Position numbers and translations under genes: made by a program. A stretch of DNA of 64,000 nucleotides, from positions 8,273,112 to 8,337,111 of the forward strand of contig NC_134842.1 of the NCBI RefSeq assembly GCF_965363235.1. Reading direction: 5' to 3'. Origin of the DNA: Mytilus galloprovincialis. Taxonomy: Eukaryota > Mollusca > Bivalvia > Mytilida > Mytilidae. Under the pieces are notes generated by a model that had not been told where the DNA came from, did no database searches, and saw nothing but the letters and a program-made list of their open reading frames with translations. Below, piece by piece: positions 45,801 to 55,118 of the stretch (position 1 is its first letter; each line of letters starts with the position of its first letter).

Positions 45801-46647
45801 GAATGTTAAAAAAATTATTATTCAAATTCAACTAGAAAATAAGTGAACTGGTAACATAGAAATATAGATAAGAAAAAGTTCAGATTTCATTCTAGTTGTT
45901 TAATACACCATAGGATTAAGATGTTCATCGTTCTTCTTCCATTAGATACAAGTAGAACAAATCGCGACATGGATCCATTACTAGTTTAAGACCTACACCT
46001 TATCATTTCAAGCCTGGATTTTCAGTATTTCGTATTATAATCTGATAACGTCGTGCTAATTATTTTCTCTGTTATCATAATCTCTCTGTTTGAACCCTTC
46101 CCGGTTTTCTTACTATAACCGGAAAATTCATGAGACAAAGATTGAATTTTGCTGTATTAATCCCTGTATGATGACGCAGTGCATGACCTCGTTTTTCTAG
46201 TATTATAGATTTTTGCGTATTGTACGTCGACTGAGCATGCCCGAAAGCGTATAAGACACGGATCGATATCAGTCTCTGAATTTGTTTATTTCTTAAAAAT
46301 TGGCGTTTTTTTTAAGGAAAAAAGACTGTTTCAAAGAGAAATGTAGAAAGTACATGACACTATGTTTATACGCCGTATCAAATATTTCCGAATTTGTATG
46401 GTTTCAAAGGAGTTGCGGCTCAATGAAATCGGTCTCGTCCTTTAGTAGTATAAATATAGTTTCGATGACTATTACGTGTTTACAGGTTTAGTATATATCT
46501 ATGTGAAATAACGTGTGCAGTATGCTGGATTTGTCATTGAACAAATATTTGTTGAATTTGAAGGTAGACTTTTATAGCAGGTTGTCGATTTTCTGATTGG
46601 AACCAACTATGCACCTTTAGCATACATGTGTACTTACATAATGTAAC
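45801..46647. other. No supported gene
   Basis: AT-rich. The open frame 46300-46491 has no recognised domain. Confidence 0.4.
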
Positions 46648-47537
46648 TTAAGGATGTACTTAGGTGAGGTTTTGGAATTTGTGTCAAATGTTCGGACTCC
46701 TTGGTGTTTTTCCATACTATACAATGTAAAATATTTTGCCCCATAACACCCTTTTTTTTCATATAAGACTTAATAGCTCATGAAAGGTCATTTACCAAAA
46801 TTTTAGAAGATTCTTAATTTTCTTTCTTTTGTTTTGATAGCTAATAATACCAATGCAAATATTAAGGTAAAAGACCGAGTCAGCCTTTTCCCGCCATACA
46901 GATGGGTGCGGTCCTAACCTTGACAAAAGTTAACTTAGAGTTAACTTGTTGACTGCTTTTTAAGTTTTAAGTCAGTGTTGGTACATGTACTTGGATGATG
47001 CGGCCTAATAGTTTCGTTTTACACACCCTGTTCAATATTATGAATACAGAGATGAAACGCTGGCATTCTCAATGTATGCTGGAAAAAAATTACATTAATT
47101 ATTTTCCTTATTGCTTACATTTGCCGTCCTACTAACATGTCATGAATGTTCACAGGAGTGCCAGGAGAAGACATATAAATTAGGCGACATCCCAACAGCG
47201 GTCATTTATTTTATACATTGAATCCAGACATAAAAAATATGTCTGATTTACTATGCGGATATATATAGATTTTTAAATTAAAGTGAACATATGCAGGTCA
47301 GTTTTTGGTCGATGCAGGCAAATAATTTTGTTGTATAAGTCAGCATGAGGTATAAATCTACTGAAATTTTGTTACGTATCAAATTTTAAATTTCAAATAT
47401 CTCGAAAAGGAGGTCCATCACCTGTCAATATTTTTAGCTTATTTTTATCTTTAACTGATGCTCTACCAGCTTATAGTATTAATTTTAACTTCTTAATTTA
47501 TTAATTTTCACCTAACCTCACCTAAGTACATCCTTAA
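46648..47537. mobile_element. Inverted-repeat DNA element, about 0.89 kb, TTAA at both ends
   Basis: The left end TTAAGGATGTACTTAGGTGA (then GGTT) is matched by the exact reverse complement at the right end, 47514-47537. If the flanking TTAA is the target duplication, this resembles a piggyBac-type non-autonomous element. A TA-type duplication cannot be excluded. No transposase frame lies inside. A truncated relative is at 27348. Confidence 0.75.
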
Positions 47538-48029
47538 CTCTTAATAATTTTTGTAAAATTACTTCTCGAATTCTAACTATTGATACTTTAAGGAAATGTG
47601 TTGACATTTAACCCAACAGTAAATTTTGATCAAACAGAAATAATTAAACAGCTCAATTTGTACTGTGGCAGACTTGCATTTCGACGAACGATTACTAGTA
47701 TATGATCAGATCTGAGTTTTTCTTTCGTGTTCAAGGATTTACTAAATTTTTTAAAGAAAAAAAAGAAAGTAGAAGATATCATAGGAATAGTATAAGATTA
47801 CGATACAACACCATAACAAACAGAGAAAACACACAAAGCAAGGAAAATCGAACAAAACACAACATAGATATACTTTTAAGAACATCAAACCCTACCCGAA
47901 CTACTATGGGTAAAGCCAATGAATCGGGGGGTAATTTGTTTTTGCCACGCATCTGCTGTACATTGGGTTGCTTATATTCAAATACAATAGTCATCATACA
48001 ATAGCAGGTGGTCTGCGATATTTTCGTCA
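47538..48029. repeat. Block partly shared with 21540-21880
   Basis: 47560-47690 (TACTTTAAGGAAATGTGTTG, ATCAAACAGAAATAATTAA) and 47740-47870 (GATATCATAGGAATAGTATA, ACACAAAGCAAGG) follow the order seen at 21580-21880. Both places lead into a Penelope-like tail, although in opposite orientations. Open frames here are unsupported. Confidence 0.5.
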
Positions 48030-48240
48030 ACTAGTACATTGCAAAAGAAAGGCGAAAGATACCAAATAAGTCCAAAGAAAAATGACAACATTATGGCTGC
48101 AAAAAAGAGACAAACAACATGACACAAAACACAACATAGAAAACTAAAATCAATTAAAACCCCATTAGAAACTAGCGGGGTTCTCCGTTTCTTCAGAAAT
48201 GTAAATAGATCCTGCTTCATATGTGGTACCCGTCGAAATG
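48030..48240 (-). mobile_element. Penelope-like tail, reverse strand
   Basis: GCGAAAGATACCAAATAAGT, TGACACAAAACACAACATAG, CTTCATATGTGGTACCCGTC and the flanking ATAATTCG.TTTTACAC agree with the tail at 31600-31880. Moderately diverged. Confidence 0.7.
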
Positions 48241-50360
48241 ATCAGTTAAAAAAAATAACCGTTGATAATTAGTATAATTCGTTTTTACACTCGGATAAAG
48301 GGATCGGGATTATAGTTACGACTATTGGAACATGTCCGTCGGTAGATTTATGTTCAGCAATGTTACAGGTTAATTTAATATTACTTTCCTCATTTTTTTA
48401 AAAATTCAGCACATAGGGAAGAAGGTACATAACTCCTATTCTTAATTAAAAAAAATGGAATCAATATTAACGCAGTTATTTGTTTGGTATATTAAAAAAA
48501 TTGAAGAAAAAAGTAAAATCACAAAAATACTGACTTTAGAGGAAAATCAAATCGGAAAGTCCCTAATCACATGGCAAAATCATTGAAGAAAATACAGATA
48601 TCTCAAATAAAAATGAAAACTTGAAATATCTTTTAATTAATATATTATTTTAATAAAAGCTTCTAATAAGAGTTCGGTATTTGTGTTATTAAACTCTTTA
48701 ACAAAAATTGAAATCATATGAAAAAGCCAATGACGTACCAAAAAAGAAAAAGTCTATTTCAAACATAAAATTTATTAGATTTTAAAGTATTCAACATATT
48801 TTCCGAGCGGTGTTGATCGAAAATTGAAACTGATTGCAATACCGTTTAACCTGTGAGACGGCAAATAGACAATATTTGTTTTCCGACATTCAAAAACGCA
48901 TTTGTCTCAATTTTAAAATGTAAATTCAATGTAGAATATATTTTAAAACGTCATGAAATGTGCTTTACGCTACCAATTAGTGCAAACCTGTTATGAAAAT
49001 CATCTTATCATAAACTTCATAGCATCACCAGTAGGTACAAGACAAGAAAAGTAATGTATTGCTCTATGCAGCAGAATAAATTCTGGGATTTCCTATGTCC
49101 ATAAATGGGACATAAAAATGCAATAATTTCTGAATTAACATAATTTACAAGTTTTGATTTATGGACTGAATGGTTTAAGAATTTCAAGGATAATTAAAAT
49201 CATAATATCATCTTACTGTTGGGTTTCAGTATTTCTTATAAATAAACATGACCTGATAATGTTAATTCAGAAAAGGGCTTCAGACTCTCACAATTATAAA
49301 CATGATAAAGCGTTTAAAGTTAAAATGTCTTTTTTAACTTGCTACATACTTCCTTTACAAAAATATGACATATGCATATGCACTGTCAAAATTTGTTCTT
49401 CGCTTATTTCCACAAGGTAATTCTCTAATTTCTTTCATTGTGGGTTCCTTTAAATTGTGAGGAAATCGATAATACACATAAGGGGCTTGTCATTTTGAAA
49501 TTCTTCAAAATACGATTTACCTGGCCTGTTTGGTCCGTCATAAAGTATGATGACGCGTACTGAAGTATAAACAAAGCCATGGAAGACGAAAGAGGGGGGT
49601 TTCGAAAGTTCTGAAACGGTTTTTTTTTTTTAGGCATTTGAAAATCAGGTTTGAAATGGCCATTAGACAATCTTCTTTTTTGTACAATGTATTAGAATAA
49701 CAAATATTAATGAAAGCATATATTTCGAAGTGTCTTTTTATATAGAAGCAAAGAAAAACGTATTCTGCACAAAGTGTATTCGCTAGATTTAATGTAGTGA
49801 CGTCAATGTGATGTTCATTCATGAGATCAACATATCACAAGACTAACGACCAGACATTATGAACGATTATAGACAACGGTAGGATATCTAATTTCATAGA
49901 CTGTTATAGATACCTGGTTTATCAGATGTATCAGTTTGCACCAGAACACATTACAAGATGCAGAATGATTGCCAATGAGACAACTTTCCACAACAGATCA
50001 AAGGATGTGGATGTAAACAACTCTTATCGTTTATCAACGAGCAGACCCAATTACAAATACTAAGCTATAAACGGCACCGGCTTTACACAATTCTTTTCTT
50101 TACTTCTGTGTCTTTTTCATTTAAGTAGATGAAGTAGTTCTCCGATCGGATAAATAATTAATCTTACTTATACGGGAACAACTTTTATTTTATTGATTTG
50201 ACATAGTGACTACACTCTCCATCATTTTAACACTTTCCTCTGTGTAATGTTATAGAATAATGTGTTTTTTATACGCAACATGATACATGACACGAGCATG
50301 GAATTTTGTAATTATAACAATTGTTTACAAAGGACATTTACATCAGCAGTTATAAATAAT
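48241..50360. other. Intergenic stretch, no supported gene
   Basis: Contains a short family D piece near 48525-48620 (GGAAAATCAAATCGGAAAGT, ATCACATGGCAAAATC) and a family C-type end at 49968-49995 (GATTGCCAATGAGACAACTT). Several open frames of 80-94 codons (49154, 49425, 49538) show no domain. Confidence 0.45.
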
Positions 50361-50364
50361 AAAT

Positions 50365-50425
50365 AAGAAACAACACGAACTCCACTAAAAAGGGAGTGAA
50401 ATCAGGTACTCTGGAAGGGTAAGTT
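50365..50425 (-). mobile_element. Penelope-like tail scrap
   Basis: About 60 bp: GAAACAACACGAACTCCACT, GTGAAATCAGGTACTCTGGA and AGGGTAAG, reverse orientation. Confidence 0.5.
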
Positions 50426-50439
50426 TCCTAAAATGTGGG

Positions 50440-50760
50440 ATATATTCTTTGTGTGATCATACATGATTTTCAATCAATACTTTACACTGATACATGACGT
50501 GTATACGTCATAACATGTACGTTTGTTTCCAATAATTGGACATACATGTATTATGATCAGAAGCTGCGATAAACAATGAGAATTATCTAGTTAAAATGTC
50601 CACATGTTATGCCTCACGAGTTTTAACTATACATCTGCAGTTATTATACTGTAATTTACAATATTAACCATTCAAAGTCTACTTAATAAAGTAAAATTTG
50701 TATAAAACGTATTAAACGTCTTTTCTCTAGCTATATAACTTTATTATGAACGTTGTCACA
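50440..50760. repeat. Triplicated intergenic block, copy 3
   Basis: Closest to 17885-18140: TTTTCAATCAATACTTTACA, CTGATACATGACGTGTATAC, CAGAAGCTGCGATAAACAAT and TTTCTCTAGCTATATAACTT. Confidence 0.65.
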
Positions 50761-50879
50761 TTTGTTAGTCTAATCACATAAATGGAACTAATAAAATATA
50801 AATACGGTTAAGCAGAATATTATACTACCTTCTTAATTGTTCAGAATACCATAAGACTGTTTTACTCTATAACTCATAG

Positions 50880-51030
50880 ATCAAAAATAAACTGACAATG
50901 CTAGGACTAAAAAAAGAAAACTAGACAAACAGACCAATGATAGTACACAAGACACAACATAGAAAACAAGACTAAGAAACACGAACACCAATGAAAACTG
51001 GGAGTGATCCCAGGTGCTCATGTAAAAGGT
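50880..51030 (-). mobile_element. Penelope-like tail, reverse strand, truncated
   Basis: AGATCAAAAATAAACTGACA, GATAGTACACAAGACACAAC and TGGGAGTGATCCCAGGTGCT. The CCACATGTGG part is missing. Confidence 0.65.
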
Positions 51031-51058
51031 TTATATAGTGATGTAAAAAGTTATGAAC

Positions 51059-51180
51059 TGGGACGAGAGAGCACACAATCGTGATTCATGTACATGCAAC
51101 TGCGACCTCACCACGATCTAAATTTATTCTAGATCGCTGTGAGCGTGGAGCGATCGTGGTCTAGTGGGACTGGGGCTTAA
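51059..51180. mobile_element. End of a CGATCGTGG-rich fold-back element
   Basis: GC-richer than its surroundings and full of ACCACGATCT / GATCGTGGTC words pairing with each other. The right end, CTAGTGGGACTG, is the same as at 53735-53747. No protein frame is present. Confidence 0.55.
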
Positions 51181-51770
51181 CTGAAAAAAAAGGTAAGGTT
51201 AATTGTTTGTTTCTGTAGTATCTCAGATCCGTTACAATACAATTAGAAATGAAAAAAAAACATTACCCTCCCTTTGCCAAATCCTCCTTAGAGAAAAAAT
51301 AGCATTTGAAACAAACAGAAAAAACATAGAAATGTAGTAATCCTTAACATCGCAATTTTTTTCTTCGTCTGTAAGCTCGCTGATGCAGCCTATGTTTTTA
51401 ATGCGTAATCGAGACATCTTTAAACTACTGCAAATCATCCAAAATTACTTTCATAAAGAAGCAACCACTTTGCTTAAAAAAGGGGGGTTTGAATCAGATT
51501 TTTTTTCTCGTGCGAAAGTTTATATTTAGTGTTTTTTTTTTTCGATGGAACCAATTCAGTATTTAAAACTATAAAGTATGGAGAAACTTTGAATTCAGAA
51601 TATTTGTTTATTCTGATTATCTGTATGACCCGATTTTTTTAATCAAATTGTGGAATAATCCATCCATCTTTTTTTAAGTCAAATGGTCGTTCCCTAACTG
51701 CTAGAGAAGTTGTCCGAAAATATGAATTCAGTTCTACGTAATGAACATTCAAATGACATAATGACATATA
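51181..51770. other. Probable interior of the TAA-flanked element
   Basis: Lies between the fold-back piece and the element end at 51771-51911. A minus-strand open frame of 68 codons at 51232-51438 has no recognised domain. Confidence 0.35.
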
Positions 51771-51911
51771 GTTTAGAAGTGTGAACAAATCTTATGTACA
51801 GGTAACTAAACTATGTGTATAGATGTAAACAAACTTTATGTGAAACTAGTGTTACATTAACCCAAATGTAAACATGTTTACTGTACACGGCGTTTGGTGT
51901 GAACACAGCCT
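51771..51911 (-). mobile_element. Terminal part of a PIF/Harbinger-like element (first half)
   Basis: The plus-strand sequence ends GGTGTGAACACAGCC and is followed by TTA and then LINE sequence on the minus strand. The other end of the element is at 54032-54212 (AAAGTGAACACGGCC, then TAA). Reading the LINE frame across both junctions with one TAA kept gives continuous codons, so TAA is the 3-bp target duplication. That, and the GGC-GTGTTCAC tips, fit PIF/Harbinger or Tourist-type elements. Confidence 0.6.
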
Positions 51912-52745
51912 TAGATGGCTAGGTAGATTGTTCCAGAGGCTCGTAGTAGCTTTGTCGAAACGCCTTGCTCCATAGATTTTGGTGCTTACACGAGGTTGTA
52001 TAAGCTGCATGGCATTTTCCGATCTAAGAGATCTTGATGGTTAATAGGCACTAATGAGTTCCTCAAAATAGACGGGCGCTAGTCCATGCAGGATTTTAAA
52101 AGTATACAAAAGAAGTTAATATTGTATTCGGTACTGCACCGAGATCCAATGAAGAGACATACGAACTGGTGTTATATGATCCTGTACTTGGTACGTGTAA
52201 CGAGCCTGGCTGCCGTATTCTGTACTCCCTGTAACTTATTGACTAAACTGGCATTTACTCCATATAGCAGGGCGTTTCCGTAGTCTAGACGTGACGTGAC
52301 GAGCGAGCACACGAAAGTTTTACAGGCATCCTCGGTGATATATTGCCGAATTCAACCAATGTTCCTAATTTTGAAGTAGCACGACTTCGTGATGCCATTG
52401 ACCTGCTTTCCATGCTTAACGTTCTATCAAAATAAACACAAAGATTTTTTTTACCATAGATGCATTGTTTACTATTGATCCATCAAATAACAGATGACAA
52501 TTCGAAAATTCCTTTACACGATTTTTTGGTGAAAATAAGATCAGTCCCGTTTTGTCTTGGTTCAGTTTCATCATGTTTAAGCACATTCATTTACTAAATT
52601 CAGCTAAACAAGTCTCTAGACGTGAAGATCTGTTGTCCCAATTATAGAGTGGTTTGATAACTAGGTAGACTTGCGTGTCATCAGCATACCCATGATAGCT
52701 AAATTTGTGTCGCCGACATATTTCACTGAACAAACGAATGGATAA
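51912..52745 (-). mobile_element. L2/CR1-like LINE reverse transcriptase, decayed, inverted segment
   Basis: On the minus strand from 52745 downwards: CRRHKFSYHGYADDTQVYLV (catalytic Y-A-D-D), CLAEFSK with a stop where Trp is expected, MMKLNQDKTGLI, then after frameshifts LDYGNALLYGVNASLVNKLQ, VQNTAARLVT, ITPVRMSLHW, FVYFKILHGLAPVYFEELIS and GARRFDKATTSLWNNLPSHL at 51915. This order is the palm-to-C-terminal end of L2/CR1-type LINE polymerases. The 5' part of the element is absent. At least one stop and two frameshifts make it inactive. Confidence 0.85.
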
Positions 52746-52894
52746 CAACATTAACTATAATATTGCTGACTTTTGTTATCACTTTCACAACAACGCATTA
52801 ACAAATTCGTGTGTAAGATTTAGAAATTCTTATTGATTCACACGGAATAGGAAATCATACTGTAGCCTGCATATAAAAATAAGACGTGTTGTGA

Positions 52895-53010
52895 TTACAA
52901 ATGAGAGAACTCCTTACAAGAGACCAAATGACACAGAAATTAAAAACTATAGATGACCGTACGGTCTTCAATAAAGAGCAAATCACATACCACATAGTCA
53001 GCTATTAAGG
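52895..53010 (-). repeat. Dispersed repeat family C, end fragment
   Basis: In reverse it reads TAGCTGACTATGTGGTATG, GAAGACCGTACGGTCATCTA and CTGTGTCATTTGGTCTCTTG, as at 6490-6580 and 28265-28350. Confidence 0.65.
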
Positions 53011-53367
53011 AAATCAAGAAGCATGGTTGAGCAGTTAGAGAAAATTGACAAGAATTCCTGATTACATACAGACAAACAAAACTTATTTATTATTAGATTT
53101 GTTATATTTTATGTTAAAATGACAATGAGAACGATGGTCGTAGTATGAACGAAGTCAGGTCGTAAGAAGAGCGTGATGAAGACGGCAAGGGCGTGCTACA
53201 ATCGTACTATGATCGTGAACAGCGTGGTGTAGTCGTAGTGGAAGCGTAGTTGAGTCGCAGTGAGAACGTGATGGTCATAGTGAGGTGGTAGTAACGTCGC
53301 TGCGATATCGTACCGCAGTCTCTCCGAATAGAATTACGCTTTCGCTACGCTCTCTCTACGATGGTAA

Positions 53368-53503
53368 ATAAACTCATCATAGATACCAGGACTAAATTTA
53401 GTATATACGCCAGACGCGCGTTTCGTCTACAAAAGACTCATCAGTGACGCTCGAAATCAAAAAAGTTAAAAAGGCCAAATAAAGTACGAAGTTGAAGAGT
53501 AAA
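53368..53503 (-). mobile_element. Partial retrozyme inside the fold-back element
   Basis: Starts TCATCATAGATACCAGGACT and ends AGTACGAAGTTGAAGAG. It covers only the region around the ribozyme. TAAA occurs on both sides and may be the target duplication. Confidence 0.7.
53407..53450 (-). ncRNA. Hammerhead ribozyme, family 1, intact
   Basis: On the minus strand: GCGTCA, CTGATGA, GTCT-TTTGT-AGAC, GAAA, CGCGCGTC, TGGCGT. Stem I has six pairs (two G-U), stem II four, and the core is complete. The stem II loop differs from the 2250-2293 copy (UUUGU for UAUGU). It is the second intact copy in the window. Confidence 0.85.
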
Positions 53504-54031
53504 GCGACCTTTGCGATCTTACTACGATCTTAATGCGCTCTCACTACGCTTCTACTACGACCTGATTTCGCCACGACCGCACCACGATTGTTTTGAACAT
53601 GTTCAAAGTTGGCCATGCTCATCACGATCTTGAAGACCTCACCACGACCGTGATACGACCTTACTACGATCTACACGATCGTAATACGATCATCAAAATT
53701 TGCATTTTTTTCACAGATCGTAGTGCGATCATGGCCTAGTGGGACTGTTGTATTATGAATTTTCGAGTGAATCGTTGTTTGAGTAAAGACCAGTGGCAAA
53801 TATTTCTGTTTACGTCCAGTCGTTTCGGGAAGACATTTAAAAATGAATTATGTGTTCGTCCATGATGATGGAGGAGTCTTGATAAGGGATTAATAAAGCT
53901 ACGTAAAGTGTTTTTATAACAAATAAATATATCAAGTTTAGACAAATATTTCTGTAAATAACTTTATAAGTATCAATATTATATAAAAATCGTTTCTTTT
54001 TTAAATATACATGGAAACATTAAAGTTCTGA

Positions 54032-54212
54032 ATGCCTAGTTTTATGTACACTTAACCTACACAAGACCTACATCGACTATCGACTGCATGTAGACAAAAC
54101 ATGATTTAAACTTTATGTAAACTTTGAGTTTTATTAATGGGAACGTAATAATGTTTAGTTTATGTGTGAGTTACACTAACACAACACCGAGTTTAGGTCA
54201 AAGTGAACACGG
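54032..54212 (+). mobile_element. Terminal part of a PIF/Harbinger-like element (second half)
   Basis: Ends GGTCAAAGTGAACACGGCC and is followed by TAA and then LINE sequence in sense orientation. Words such as AAACTTTATGTAAACTT and GTTTATGTGTGAGTTACACT resemble 51800-51880, so the element has related inverted ends. Confidence 0.6.
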
Positions 54213-54590
54213 CCTAAGACATGAACGCTCAATCGAACTTTTTAAGAAAAATTTGAAAACCCATTATTTTAGACTCGTTTTTTGTGATTACATTTAACTT
54301 TTTATACTGACAATGACTTTTTAACTTTGTTCTTTTCGTTGTAGTATAGCATGCCTTTTAATGGTTATTATTTTTTGATTTTTTTTAACTATTCTGTTTC
54401 TTTTGTTTTTTATATGTGTTTCAAAATTTAATTTCATTTTTATTGCATTGATTGTTTTAATGTGTAACACCTCTTTTTATCTGCGTTGATTGTTTTATGT
54501 TAAGCGCTTAGAGTAATTTTAATTAAATAATGCGCTATATAAATATTGTAAATAATAATAATAATAATAATAATAATATAGGGTTATTGC
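54213..54590 (+). mobile_element. L2/CR1-like LINE, C-terminal codons, 3'UTR and (AAT)n tail
   Basis: Directly after TAA the frame reads HERSIELFKKNLKTHYFRLVF, then a stop, continuing the SHLR end at 51912. The 3'UTR closes with GTTAAGCGCTTAGAG and TGCGCTATATAAATATT, then about nine AAT units at 54550-54578. This end is typical of L2-type LINEs. Confidence 0.75.
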
Positions 54591-55056
54591 ATGAATATTG
54601 GGGAATATTGTCCCGAGTAGAATTTTATATTGCACGAGCTTGCTTATAAATTACAAATGTACATTAAAATATGTAAACAACATAATAACATAAATTAATG
54701 ACCGAACAACAGGACACGAAATGTTTACGTTTTACATGAATAGATAAACGTCACATAATTAAACCACAAATTAATACTACAAGGGATTGTAACCGCAACC
54801 TGTTTTGAAATATGTTTGTTTACATTGAAAAAACAAAACAGGTAAAAGGTTAATATTCAGATATAAGGCTTTCACACCTTATGCCTAGCCGCGAATAACT
54901 ACGAGCTGTTTGGAGTTCTTTAGGTGATTTTATTTTCAAGTTCTATGAATTCCAAATTCAAACAATATTTCATCATTTTCCAAGAAATTGGAAATATCTA
55001 AAATACATAACCACATCTTTGTCAAATTTTATTCGACAATCCATGACTATAGATAC
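54591..55056. other. Upstream region of BPI-like copy 3
   Basis: The last 150 bp keep the TCATCATTTTCCAA block shared with the copy 1 promoter region. No other feature was seen. Confidence 0.5.
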
Positions 55057-55065
55057 TATAAAATA
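55057..55065 (+). promoter_or_regulatory. TATA box of BPI-like copy 3
   Basis: TATAAAATA lies 62 bp upstream of the ATG, at the same place as in copy 1. Transcription would be expected to start about 30 bp downstream, leaving a very short 5'UTR. Confidence 0.6.
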
Positions 55066-55118
55066 AATTCTTTTTCAATTGATTCGGTATACATTTTTGA
55101 TAAGTTGACAAAATAATC

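Larger units (their letters stand above)
53128..53747. mobile_element. Fold-back element of degenerate CGTAGT words, interrupted by a retrozyme
   Basis: The left part (53128-53330) is a series of loosely repeated GTCGTAGTGA-like decamers. The right part (53504-53747) is the same series on the other strand (CTACGATCTTA, CACGACCG), ending CGTAGTGCGATCATGGCCTA then GTGGGACTG. The whole folds back on itself. GC content is well above the neighbourhood. It lies inside the TAA-flanked element. Confidence 0.6.

Noticed and set aside
47702..48004. Open frame of 100 codons, basic and Arg/Asn-rich
   Set aside because: It overlaps a block shared with 21728-21880 where the frame is not kept, and it runs toward a Penelope-like tail.
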